A stretch of DNA of 32,808 bases, taken from contig JAKSKV010000035.1 in the NCBI GenBank assembly GCA_024401555.1, forward strand, positions 1 to 32,808. The letters run 5' to 3'. A model generated the notes under the pieces. That model had not been told where the DNA came from and searched no databases. It saw nothing but the letters and a program-made list of their open reading frames with translations. Position 1 is the stretch's first letter. Each line of letters begins with the position of its first letter. A program made the position numbers and the translations under genes. This stretch comes from Paludibacteraceae bacterium. Its GTDB lineage: Bacteria > Bacteroidota > Bacteroidia > Bacteroidales > Paludibacteraceae. Shown piece after piece: positions 15,194 to 25,180 of the stretch.

Positions 15194-18100
15194 ATGAAAC
15201 TGCAAATGAATTTGAAACAAAGTATTAGAAAAGAATTTTATTATATGGTGAAACATTTACTACGGGTGAACTACACCTGTTTGGCAATGCTTTTGTCTTT
15301 GTTGTTGATCGGTCACCAATCCGTTTGGGCGGATGGTTCCAAAGATATGTATCCAAGTGACTATTATGCCCGTTATGGGGTCACTTCCGGCTCTGCTGGA
15401 GATTACCGCGCCTGCTTGCTCAGCGGTATCACCTCGTCGGGATCGGATCCCGATGTGGCGGCTCCATTTCCCACATTCGGAACAATAAAGGTCTATGCCA
15501 AGGCGGGTGAACACATCTATGTGGCATCAAGTGCCATGAAGGTGAAAAATGCTTTGACGAGGGAGTCGTACGGTAGAATCGACTGGCGTGCGCCAAACGG
15601 TAAGAGCGGAAGCGTGACCAATGTGCGTAGAGGTGGCTTGATCGCCAACCGCGCCCAAGAGTTGGCTGGTCCGAACATCAATGGTTCCACCAGAGGGTAT
15701 AACGCCTACCAAATCACGGTGGCTGCCGATCAGGAGGGTGTGTGGGAGATCGACTTCATCGGTGCGACCACCAAATTGGATTTCTCCTCCGAGACCACTT
15801 CGAACCATCGGATCGAATCGTGGACGGAGGATCAAAACCTGCCGTATATCAACGCATTTGACGTTTCCGTCTCCAATAAGGAAGATAATGCGTTTATTCC
15901 CGGCCGTGTCTATGCGAATGTCTTGAATCTTTTGATGCCATCCGCTTATGGAGGCACCAACTATAACTGCGAATGGTACACTACCCTGTATGTCTTGACC
16001 AATACCGGTTATTTGTACGAGGTGAAACCCAATGGCCAGAACGGACACTTCTCTACCTTCTTCGCCAACAACAAGGGTGTGCAAATCAATCCGGAAGGAT
16101 GGGTGACCGATAACTCGGACTTCTCTGCTTCCAAGGCTTTGGGATGCTACGGCGGTTTGCCCGCTTATGCGAGCCTTACCAGTGAATTGACTGGTAATCA
16201 GTTTAAAAATCAAAGGGTTCCGACTTTTGATCCTCGTCGTCCTGATAGGAGATCCACCCGTGTGATCGACGGAGAGGAGAGGGTGACGGATGACATCACC
16301 CATAAAATATTCTTTACCAAACCAGCCTCCGATCTTCCTGCCAGCGCACGGGCTGTCTATGGCAAGCAGGTGGTGGAGACATGGCTTTTGTCCGATCTGA
16401 ATGCAAAGGATACGCCGACTTTGACCAATTTGAACATTGTCGGTAAGGAGAGCAACAAGAAGGGAATCATGGGCCCTGAGGGTGTCAATCTCTTCTTCGA
16501 GGCCAATGCGGCGGGCGACTACCTCTTGGAGATGACTTTTGGCGAGGGATACACCAACAGAACATTCGCCGGTGTCTGCCAAAAGGGAGAGAATGTGATC
16601 GAGTGGGATGGCAAGGACGGTGCTGGCAGAATGGTGCCGGTGGTCGATATTGTCTTGGCAGGAAAGTTGAAGACCGCGGAGATCCACTTTCCGTTCTTCG
16701 ATTTGGAAAATAATAAAAAGGGATTGATCCTTAATCAATTGTCGGCAGATTGGTCGGCAGTCGAGCGTGATACGATCTACTGGGATGATTCTAAACTGGG
16801 TGTCGCCAAAGGTGCGGCTGAGGATGCCTTGGATATGACCAAGGGAACGAAATCCCCAGGACATATTTGGTTGAATAGGCAATCCGACCGCGGTAACAAC
16901 CGTATCATCGATACTTGGACCTATGCGCAAGGTGCGAGTGGCGAGACGCAAAGTCTCTCCGCCCTCTCCCTATACATTGATTTGTCGGTCAATTCCGTTA
17001 ATTGCGATGCGACTTCCACCCATGTGGGAGAAGAGATTTCCTATACGATGGAGATTGAGAACCGTGCGGTGGGTGAATACACTTTCAAGGGAGAATCCGT
17101 CCAAGTTAGTGCGGATGCCGATAGCGCCTCGTTTGGCGTTTGGTTCGCCGATGGAGGTTTTCATATGACGCAAGTGGAACTGGTAAGTTCGGATGATCCG
17201 ACTTGTGCGGTGAAACGGCAACCTTCGGGTGACGAATTCGGCATGGGTTACATCTCTTTGAAGAATGGCAAACGCGCAACTGTCCGTGTGAAGGGCTATG
17301 TGGATGCGAAAATGGCCCACCAAAAGGTGCAACCATTGGGCTTTGTGATGCGCCCGGGTGATTTCTTCGAGATCGACGCCAACAACCTCGCTTCCGATGG
17401 AATGCCTTTGGATCCCGCTGCCGAGTATGAGGGTATGAGCCATAATAACTTGGTGGAGGTCGCTACTCCGCTCTTTGTCTTGAACAGCGCTCCTGAACCA
17501 GGATCGGACGATGCGTTGGTGGCTGCTGGCCAAACGATAGAGGGCAATCTTTTGTCCAACGATATGGATCCGGATCAAGACGCGATGACCATAATAGGTT
17601 GTAGTTTGAATGGAACACCGCTGTCGTTGGGTGTCGCGAATGATATCTACCAAGCCTCCGTTTTGTGCGGATCTTTGTTGGTGAAGGGTGACGGATCCTA
17701 CGCCTTTACCGCCCATGGCGATTACAGTGGCCAGGTGCCTGATATCGACTACGAGGTGAGCGATCAGTTCGCGGAAAGCGGTGCCATTGCGACAACGGAT
17801 TTGACTCCTGGCGTGAGCGCCTCCTCTCTTGCTATTCAGGTCTTGCCAAACCATAGTCCGACGGTGTCACCTACTGAAGTCTTGATCCATAGGACGGGTG
17901 AAGAGACACTTTTGCCGATCGTTATCAACGATGAGGATGGTGACGAATTGACCGTTACCCTAGAAGGGGAAGATAAGGCACTGTTCGAAGTGCGCGGCGA
18001 TAGCCTCTATTATGTGGGTGCTGCCGTGAGCGGTCTCACCGTTTATCAGGTGACCGTGGTGGTGGCTGATGGCGTAAAGACACCTGTGTCTGTCCCAGTG

Positions 18101-21100
18101 AAGGTGAGTGTGAGCGAAAATCAGGTTCCTACTTTGACGCCTACAAATATCAACATACGTGCGAAGAGGAGAACTGCCTCCAGCTATTTATTGCCTATTA
18201 GGATTTCAGATCCGGACGGTGATAAAATCACCAGTGTCGTGCTATCCGGAAGTTCTGAATTCAGTGAGGTGGATGGCTACATCTACTTCAATGCGACCAC
18301 CACGAATACCAATGCATTGGGTGACCATAACTACACGATCTATGTCACCTTGACGGACGAACTGGGAGCCTCTTCCTCCGCCATCCGCGTGAATGTGACG
18401 GTAAGCGTGGTCTCTGCTGATATCTCACCGAGTGGCGCTTATGCCGTGGCAGACGATATCTATTATGGAGAGCCTCTTTTGAACGCCTTTACCCGAGGTG
18501 CGGAAGTGGAGGGCGAGTGGTTGATGAAGCGTAGCTCTTCCGTCTATTACGAGGACGACGCGATTCTTCCTGTCGGCTCTTATACCTTCGATTTGTTGTT
18601 CAATCCTTCGCAAGGCAATTACCGTGCGGAAGAGGTGCGTGAGGTCTCTTTCAATGTCTTGCCGAGGGCAATCACCTTGCAGTCGGAGTCTGCTTCGAAG
18701 ATCTACGACGGAACAGCGTTGTCCGCCCCAACTGTGAACCTGGTGGAGGGCAGCTTGGTGGGCGATGACCATTTCCTTTATTCCAATTTCGCCTCGCTGA
18801 CCAAGACGGGAAGCAAGGAGAATACCTTTGACGTCACGCCGGCCGCCGGTATGGCCGTCTCCAATTATGAGGTGACCAAGAAATATGGTACACTGATGGT
18901 GGAGAAGCGTGTGATTCAGGATTACGAAATCACTTTGGACGCCAACAGTTTCAAGTATGATGGTACACTGAAACAGCCGACCGTTACGTTGACAAAGGAT
19001 GGAGAAACATTGGACGAGTCGCTTTATACGGTCTCGTATAAATACAATAAGGATGCTTCTGATACCGCTTTGGTGATTATCTCTGGGGTGGAGAATGAAA
19101 ATGTCGAGTTGCGGAGTGATTCCGCTCGCTTCTCGATCACCAAGAGAAGGGTTGTTTTCGAATCGGGCAGTTGCGAGAAGGAGTACGATGGGGAACCTTT
19201 AGTCTGCAAGCAAATTAAATCCATCAGTGGCGATGGCGTGGCGGATGGGGATACCTATACGGTGAACTATACTGCGTCGATTACCGAAGTGGGAAGCGCC
19301 AAGAATACGATCAGTGTCCAATTCGAGGGTAATAACTATGTGGTATTCCTTTCCTATGGAACATTGACCGTGACGCCTAAAAGCGTGACGTTGACCGATG
19401 AGAACATTGTCTGGAGCGATAACTCCTTTGTTTATGACAAGACGGCGCATTGTCCGACTGCGACTATCACGGTGGATGGCGTAACGCTCGTTCCTGACGT
19501 GGATTATACCATTTCTTGCGAGAATAATGTGAAGGTGGGTGACGCTACGGTGACAGTGACCGCCCTTACGGGTGGAAATTGCCATTTCACGGCGTATGAG
19601 ACCACTTTGCCGATTACCCCAGCCACAATCCGTGTGACGGAGAAGCGCGTGGCCGCAAAGGAGTATGATGCTCTTTTGAATGCGGTGGTGGCGGTGGATG
19701 ACTTTGAGGGTCTCTATGGTGGCGACCAAGTTGGAGTGGCTGCGACTGGCGTCTTTGCGGATGCGAATGCCGGAGAACACAAGCAAGTTACCATTTCCTA
19801 CGAATTGACGGGTGACGATAAGGCAAACTACCAATTGACGCCTGCCTCCGAAATGTTTGACGAGGGTGTCATTACGGCCAAGGAGGTTTCCCTTGTATGG
19901 GATGAGCCAATCGAATTCACCTACGATGGCACACCGAAGCATGTGAGTGCGTCCGTGGTCGGAACAGTGGGCGACGAGTCTGTGCATGTGATCTCCTATA
20001 CGGGCGACCAGAATGTGGTTGCGGTCGGACACTACACGACAACTGCTGCCACATTGGATAGCGATAATTATCGTTTGCCTTCGGATGCGACGGTGGCATG
20101 GGAGATCAAGAAGATTACAGAAAAGCCGAATATTACCCTCTCAGGAGCTCCGTTCGTTTATGATGGAACAGCCCATCAGCCAAGCGTGACGGTCAAGGTG
20201 GGTGAGACGGTGGTGGATGCCTCCGACTATGCGGTGGAATACAAGAACAACGTGAATGCGGGCGATACCGCCATGGTGATTGTCTCCGCTTTGGCGGGTG
20301 ATGAGCATGTCTATTCATTTGATCAGGATACGGTTTACTTCTCTATTTCGAAGAGAGCCGTCGCTTATACTTCTCCTTCCGCTTCCAAAGAGTTCGATGG
20401 AACGCCATTGACAGAGGCCTCTTGTTCTCCTGATGACGCCTCGTCGGTCTTGGCGGGTGATGAGCCTACCATTACTTATACAGGTAGTCAGACCAACGTG
20501 GGTGTTAGTCCGAATACTTTTGAGGTCGTTTTCGAGCCAGACAATTATGAGGTGACTTACCATTATGGCACATTGACTGTGACACCAAAGGATATCGTTT
20601 TGGCGGAGACCGATGTGGTCTGGGACGAGACCGAGTTCATCTATGATGGTCAAGAACATTGCCCAACCTCCACCATTACAGTGGGTGGATTGGTGCTACG
20701 CCCGGATGAGGATTATGCGATATTCTGTACCAACAATGTGAATGTGGGAACTGATATGGCCCACATCGCGATTCGTTCCGCATCGGGAGGTAACTTCGAG
20801 TTTACTGACTACGAGGTGAACTTCTCCATTTTGCCTCGCAAGATCAGTGTCAAAGACTCGTTTGTGGAGTCCAAGGTTTATGATGGCACGACATCCGCCT
20901 CGGTTGTGGTGACGGCCATAGATAATGCGGTGGCCGGTGACGATATCGCTATTGAGGCCTCCGCTGAGTTTGAAAATGAACAAGCTGGAGCGTCTAAAAC
21001 GGTCGCTATCCAATATAGCCTATCTGGTGATGCGAAAGCCAACTATGAGTTATTATACGATGCGGCTACCTATACGGCAGGAGAAATTACGCCAAGAGGT

Positions 21101-24100
21101 GTGACGCTTGTTTGGAGCGAGGCTTCATTGCCGTTTAACGGAAATACACAAAGTGTTGAGGCGACGGTCGTTACCGATTTGGAAGGTGCCGTTGTACATG
21201 TAGTTGACTACAAGGACAATTCCGCTGCGGCGGTCGGAACCTATACGGCGAAGGCCTTGACCTTAGACAATACGAACTTCCAGTTGCCTGAGAACGACTC
21301 TTTGGTATGGCAAATTACCGAAATCGAGATCCACCCAACCTGGTATGCGGTTGACGGAATCTATGGTACGGTGGTGTTGGGTGACAATCCGAAGGTGACC
21401 TTGGATCAACCATTGGCGGGTACTCTCCTTTACAAAGTGGATGGGGTCTCTTTCGCGGAGGGCGATCTTTTGCCTGCAGGCTCCCACGTGGTGAGCGCAC
21501 TCTTCCGTGTGGAGGCTGGGTTTGATATCGATTGTGGCAGTCGGACAATTACGGTGAAGAAGATGACGCAGGAAAAACCTGTCATCACGCCTATTGCGGA
21601 GAGTCTTGCGGGTATGAACGACGGTAAGATGATCGGCTTGATGGTCGGCATGGAGGTGCGTGGCGAATCGGGAGATTTCTTCGCTGTAGAGGATGCCGAT
21701 CAACTGTTCGCTCCTGGTACCTACGCTGTCAGATGGGCGGGCGATGACTACAAGGAGGCATCGGAATCCGCCATCGTGGTGATCCTTCCTGGCATTGCGG
21801 AGTTCCAGGTGTCGCTCTCTTCCGTTGATGAGCAGATGGGAACAGTGATTGGCGCTGGCAGTTATGCCCACCATAGCGAGGTGACCATAGAGGCTACGGC
21901 GATGGAGGGATACCATTTCGATGCTTGGAACGGTACAATTACCGCGAACCCATACACTTTCGTCTTGGAACAAGACACCACATTTGTGGCCAGCTTCTCT
22001 TCGAATAGTTATACATTGACGTTGAAGAGCGATGGCGCAGTCTTGAAAAGCATGGAGGTGCATTATGGCGAAGTAGTCACCTTGGCGCAATTGGATACGA
22101 CGCCGACCAAGAACGGATATGAATTTGCGGGTTGGAATCAGACATTCCCTCTCACCATTGGCGCAGAAGATGTCGTGGTTGAGGCGAAGTGGAACAAAAA
22201 AACGTACCTCTTGACGCTTGAAGCGGAGCATGGTGCGATTGCCGGTGAGTTTACCAATCCGGTGCCATATATGAATGTTGTGGTGATTACCGCTGTTCCA
22301 GATGAGGGCTACCATTTCGTCATGTGGAAGGATGGTCAAACGGAGGAGGAGCGAGTGGTGAGAATTGTCTGTGATACGACGATGATCGCACTGTTTGAAC
22401 CAAATCAATATCAATTGTCTTTGATGGATGACGATATGCTTTTGAAGACAATGTCTGTTACTTTCGGTGAGGAGGTCACTGCAAGCGTCTTGGATTATGT
22501 CCCAGAAAAGGAGGGATATGATTTTGAGGGATGGTTGCCTGAACTTCCTATGGTGATGGGTGCTGCGGACACCGAGTTGCAGGCACAATGGAGCAAGAAG
22601 AACTACCATGTCACTGTGAAGACCGAGCATGCGACGGTGGATGAATTCACCTCTCCGGTTCCATTCGAATCCTCTTTGGAGTTGAATGTGCGACCAGCGG
22701 ATGGCTATCATTTTGCCTCGTGGAGTGATGGGTCTTTGGAGAATCCTCGCCATATAGTTGTTGTGAAGGATACCGTGTTGGAGGCTATGGTGGCGCCTAA
22801 TGAATACACCTTGTCGCTCATGGATGAGGATAGGGTTTTGAAGAATTTGGTGGTTGCTTATGGCGAATCGGTGACCGATGTCTTGGTTGACTACGTTCCT
22901 GAGAAAACGGGCTATCAATTTGTTGGATGGACCCCTCGATTACCGATGGTGATGGGGGCTGCCGATGACACATTGGTGGCTGAGTGGGGTAAACGATTGT
23001 TCCAAATCACGCTTGATACGATAGGTGCACCAGGTAGGGTAGAGACTGATTTTGAGAACCCGATTCCTTTCGAGACAGTCATCTCTATGACCGCTGTTCC
23101 GAATGTTGGCTATCATTTTGTCGCATGGAGCGATGGGGAGACACAAGCCGACCGTAAGATGGTTGTGGTGAAGAATGATACGCTGGCGCCTCGTTTCGGA
23201 CGGAATGAGGTGGAGGTGTTGGTGGTCAATTTGGATGAGGTGGTGAAACGCATCCCTGTACTATATGGCGACAGCGTTACGGAGTCCATGATCGGCCTCT
23301 CTTTGGAGCGTGAAGGATATGATTTCGTGGGGTGGCAACCTGCCTTGCCTCTTGTGGCAGGTGCGGAGAATGTGACGGTTGAGGCGGTATGGTCATTGAA
23401 GAAGATAGAGCTGACCATTCCTACCGTTGAACATGGTGCTATCTCCTCCGACTTCCAAAATCCAGTCTCTTATGGTGATACAATCAGCTTGACGGCTGTT
23501 CCAGATGAGGGCTACCATTTCGTATTCTGGGGAGACGGTGAAGAGTCCAATCCACGAAAGATAGTGGTCGTGGATGATACAGTGCCTACTCCGATCTTTG
23601 AGAGAAACCAATATGATTTGTATCTCTTGGCGGATGGCGATACTTTGGATGTGATCCCTATGATGTATGGTGATACCCTTACCGAAAATATGGTGGGTGT
23701 GACGCCGACCAAGAGGGGATACGAATTCGTGGGCTGGTTGCCTGAATTGCCGCTTGTTATCGGAGCGGAAGATCTCTCTATCGAGGCGCAGTGGCGTATA
23801 AAGACCTTTGAGATCACAATGGATAGTATCTTTGAACATGGAAAGATAACATTCGAATATGACGAACCGATTGAGTATGGCGACACGATCACCATTACCG
23901 CCGTTCCGAATGAGGGATATCACTTCCAGTCGTGGTCGGACGGCCGCCGCGGTAATCCGCGTGAGGTGGTGGTCAAGAGCGACACCTTCTTCATTCCTCT
24001 ATTCGCTTTGAACTCCTACACCTTGATGGTCATGAACGAGGCGGATACCATGAGGATTTATAACTTCCTCTATGGCGATACTGTCCGTCATGAGATTCTG

Positions 24101-25171
24101 GATCGTTTGATGCCAACCAAGGTGGGGCACGATTTCATCGGTTGGGATGTGCAATTGCCGCTCTTTATGCCTGCGCATGACACGGTGATTCGAGCACAGT
24201 ACATTCCGAAGATCTATACCGTCATCACGAAAATCAATGGTAATGTGGGTAAGGTGATCGGCGAGGGAGACTATGACTACGGCACGACTGCGGAGTTGAC
24301 CGCAGTGCCTAACCGAGGCTACCACTTCGTCTCTTGGGGCGATGGAGATACCACCACTTCTATCCGATTCACCGTCTCTTGCGACACCATCGTTTCCGCG
24401 TTGTTCGCCAAGGATGTCGATGAGATGATGGTCGATACATTGTTGATTCCTGCTTTGGGATATTGTCCAGGCACGGAGGATGTGATGCGTTATACCTTGT
24501 TGACTTCCGAAGCACCGACGGAGTACCGAATCATTTATGATGATGAGGCTAAGGCTGCTGGATTTGAGGATATTGATTTCTCTCCGATTATGGCGGATAA
24601 TGAGGTCCGTGTGGTTATCCCAGATTGTCCTGCCCATATCTATAAAGCGAAGGTTCAGTTCCGCAACGCTTATGGTTCGTTGACTCCGATCTTCGATGTG
24701 GATGTGAGGGTGAATTTGTCAAGCGATTTCATCATCGACATTTGGTCGGATGTGGTATCGGCCGTCAATTTAGAGAGCCGATTTGTGGAGTACCAATGGT
24801 TCCATAATGATGTGAAGGTGGGTGGTGCCAATATGCCTTACTACTGCGAAAAGCAGGGATTGACCGGCAACTATTACATGGAGGTGGTCACCACGGAGGG
24901 AGAACATCTACGCACTTGTAAGAAGTGGTTCAACAACGCCGCCAACACGACACTCTCTGTCTATCCTAATCCAACCGAAGGTATCGCTACCGTGGAGTTG
25001 AGTGTGGATAATGGTAATACGCATAATCTGAAGGTGACCAATTCGCAAGGTGTTACGGTCTATACCACCACCTTCTCTGGAAGAAAGATTCAAGTTGATT
25101 TCGGTAGATTCGTCTCTGGCACATATATCGTGGATGTGGATGGATTGACCGTGAAGGAGATAAGAAGATAA
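15194..25171 (+). CDS. Giant modular T9SS-secreted surface protein
   Basis: A 3325-residue exported protein. The signal peptide runs from about M18 (ATG at 15245, a likely alternative start) to A46 in SVWA-DG. Order of parts: a unique N-terminal region to ~760; cadherin-like or Big-type modules (~763-1075, with DMDPDQDAM, DEDGDELTV and DPDGDKIT Asp-rich loops); about 11 MBG/YDG-type modules (~1160-2040); 7 divergent InlB-type repeats (GYHFxxW) alternating with 6 Listeria-Bacteroides repeats (GYxFxGW) at ~2206-3075; an Ig-like region; and a T9SS type A sorting domain (~3252-3325, LSVYPNPTEG ... GTYIVDV). No enzymatic motif is visible. It looks like an adhesin or surface stalk. Nine bases separate it from the OmpA-like gene downstream. 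Confidence 0.93.
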   Translation: MKLQMNLKQSIRKEFYYMVKHLLRVNYTCLAMLLSLLLIGHQSVWADGSKDMYPSDYYARYGVTSGSAGDYRACLLSGITSSGSDPDVAAPFPTFGTIKVYAKAGEHIYVASSAMKVKNALTRESYGRIDWRAPNGKSGSVTNVRRGGLIANRAQELAGPNINGSTRGYNAYQITVAADQEGVWEIDFIGATTKLDFSSETTSNHRIESWTEDQNLPYINAFDVSVSNKEDNAFIPGRVYANVLNLLMPSAYGGTNYNCEWYTTLYVLTNTGYLYEVKPNGQNGHFSTFFANNKGVQINPEGWVTDNSDFSASKALGCYGGLPAYASLTSELTGNQFKNQRVPTFDPRRPDRRSTRVIDGEERVTDDITHKIFFTKPASDLPASARAVYGKQVVETWLLSDLNAKDTPTLTNLNIVGKESNKKGIMGPEGVNLFFEANAAGDYLLEMTFGEGYTNRTFAGVCQKGENVIEWDGKDGAGRMVPVVDIVLAGKLKTAEIHFPFFDLENNKKGLILNQLSADWSAVERDTIYWDDSKLGVAKGAAEDALDMTKGTKSPGHIWLNRQSDRGNNRIIDTWTYAQGASGETQSLSALSLYIDLSVNSVNCDATSTHVGEEISYTMEIENRAVGEYTFKGESVQVSADADSASFGVWFADGGFHMTQVELVSSDDPTCAVKRQPSGDEFGMGYISLKNGKRATVRVKGYVDAKMAHQKVQPLGFVMRPGDFFEIDANNLASDGMPLDPAAEYEGMSHNNLVEVATPLFVLNSAPEPGSDDALVAAGQTIEGNLLSNDMDPDQDAMTIIGCSLNGTPLSLGVANDIYQASVLCGSLLVKGDGSYAFTAHGDYSGQVPDIDYEVSDQFAESGAIATTDLTPGVSASSLAIQVLPNHSPTVSPTEVLIHRTGEETLLPIVINDEDGDELTVTLEGEDKALFEVRGDSLYYVGAAVSGLTVYQVTVVVADGVKTPVSVPVKVSVSENQVPTLTPTNINIRAKRRTASSYLLPIRISDPDGDKITSVVLSGSSEFSEVDGYIYFNATTTNTNALGDHNYTIYVTLTDELGASSSAIRVNVTVSVVSADISPSGAYAVADDIYYGEPLLNAFTRGAEVEGEWLMKRSSSVYYEDDAILPVGSYTFDLLFNPSQGNYRAEEVREVSFNVLPRAITLQSESASKIYDGTALSAPTVNLVEGSLVGDDHFLYSNFASLTKTGSKENTFDVTPAAGMAVSNYEVTKKYGTLMVEKRVIQDYEITLDANSFKYDGTLKQPTVTLTKDGETLDESLYTVSYKYNKDASDTALVIISGVENENVELRSDSARFSITKRRVVFESGSCEKEYDGEPLVCKQIKSISGDGVADGDTYTVNYTASITEVGSAKNTISVQFEGNNYVVFLSYGTLTVTPKSVTLTDENIVWSDNSFVYDKTAHCPTATITVDGVTLVPDVDYTISCENNVKVGDATVTVTALTGGNCHFTAYETTLPITPATIRVTEKRVAAKEYDALLNAVVAVDDFEGLYGGDQVGVAATGVFADANAGEHKQVTISYELTGDDKANYQLTPASEMFDEGVITAKEVSLVWDEPIEFTYDGTPKHVSASVVGTVGDESVHVISYTGDQNVVAVGHYTTTAATLDSDNYRLPSDATVAWEIKKITEKPNITLSGAPFVYDGTAHQPSVTVKVGETVVDASDYAVEYKNNVNAGDTAMVIVSALAGDEHVYSFDQDTVYFSISKRAVAYTSPSASKEFDGTPLTEASCSPDDASSVLAGDEPTITYTGSQTNVGVSPNTFEVVFEPDNYEVTYHYGTLTVTPKDIVLAETDVVWDETEFIYDGQEHCPTSTITVGGLVLRPDEDYAIFCTNNVNVGTDMAHIAIRSASGGNFEFTDYEVNFSILPRKISVKDSFVESKVYDGTTSASVVVTAIDNAVAGDDIAIEASAEFENEQAGASKTVAIQYSLSGDAKANYELLYDAATYTAGEITPRGVTLVWSEASLPFNGNTQSVEATVVTDLEGAVVHVVDYKDNSAAAVGTYTAKALTLDNTNFQLPENDSLVWQITEIEIHPTWYAVDGIYGTVVLGDNPKVTLDQPLAGTLLYKVDGVSFAEGDLLPAGSHVVSALFRVEAGFDIDCGSRTITVKKMTQEKPVITPIAESLAGMNDGKMIGLMVGMEVRGESGDFFAVEDADQLFAPGTYAVRWAGDDYKEASESAIVVILPGIAEFQVSLSSVDEQMGTVIGAGSYAHHSEVTIEATAMEGYHFDAWNGTITANPYTFVLEQDTTFVASFSSNSYTLTLKSDGAVLKSMEVHYGEVVTLAQLDTTPTKNGYEFAGWNQTFPLTIGAEDVVVEAKWNKKTYLLTLEAEHGAIAGEFTNPVPYMNVVVITAVPDEGYHFVMWKDGQTEEERVVRIVCDTTMIALFEPNQYQLSLMDDDMLLKTMSVTFGEEVTASVLDYVPEKEGYDFEGWLPELPMVMGAADTELQAQWSKKNYHVTVKTEHATVDEFTSPVPFESSLELNVRPADGYHFASWSDGSLENPRHIVVVKDTVLEAMVAPNEYTLSLMDEDRVLKNLVVAYGESVTDVLVDYVPEKTGYQFVGWTPRLPMVMGAADDTLVAEWGKRLFQITLDTIGAPGRVETDFENPIPFETVISMTAVPNVGYHFVAWSDGETQADRKMVVVKNDTLAPRFGRNEVEVLVVNLDEVVKRIPVLYGDSVTESMIGLSLEREGYDFVGWQPALPLVAGAENVTVEAVWSLKKIELTIPTVEHGAISSDFQNPVSYGDTISLTAVPDEGYHFVFWGDGEESNPRKIVVVDDTVPTPIFERNQYDLYLLADGDTLDVIPMMYGDTLTENMVGVTPTKRGYEFVGWLPELPLVIGAEDLSIEAQWRIKTFEITMDSIFEHGKITFEYDEPIEYGDTITITAVPNEGYHFQSWSDGRRGNPREVVVKSDTFFIPLFALNSYTLMVMNEADTMRIYNFLYGDTVRHEILDRLMPTKVGHDFIGWDVQLPLFMPAHDTVIRAQYIPKIYTVITKINGNVGKVIGEGDYDYGTTAELTAVPNRGYHFVSWGDGDTTTSIRFTVSCDTIVSALFAKDVDEMMVDTLLIPALGYCPGTEDVMRYTLLTSEAPTEYRIIYDDEAKAAGFEDIDFSPIMADNEVRVVIPDCPAHIYKAKVQFRNAYGSLTPIFDVDVRVNLSSDFIIDIWSDVVSAVNLESRFVEYQWFHNDVKVGGANMPYYCEKQGLTGNYYMEVVTTEGEHLRTCKKWFNNAANTTLSVYPNPTEGIATVELSVDNGNTHNLKVTNSQGVTVYTTTFSGRKIQVDFGRFVSGTYIVDVDGLTVKEIRR
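18670..21315 (+). repeat. About 11 MBG/YDG-type modules
   Basis: Modules of about 80 residues, each opened by a YDG-like motif: KIYDGTAL, FKYDGTLK, KEYDGEPL, FVYDKTAH, KEYDALLN, FTYDGTPK, FVYDGTAH, KEFDGTPL, FIYDGQEH, KVYDGTTS, LPFNGNTQ. Two flavours (K-x-YDG and F-x-YDG) interleave, suggesting growth by duplication of multi-module blocks. They are diverged in sequence, so recent DNA-level duplication is not evident. Confidence 0.8.
21810..24420 (+). repeat. Alternating InlB-type and Listeria-Bacteroides repeats
   Basis: Seven copies carrying GYHF followed by two residues and Trp (GYHFDAW, GYHFVMW, GYHFASW, GYHFVAW, GYHFVFW, GYHFQSW, GYHFVSW) alternate with six copies carrying GY/GH-x-F-x-GW (GYEFAGW, GYDFEGW, GYQFVGW, GYDFVGW, GYEFVGW, GHDFIGW). 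The two-module period is roughly 130 residues. These match the divergent InlB B-repeat and Flg_new/Listeria-Bacteroides repeat families seen in long surface stalks. Confidence 0.85.
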
Positions 25172-25180
25172 AAGAGCAAA

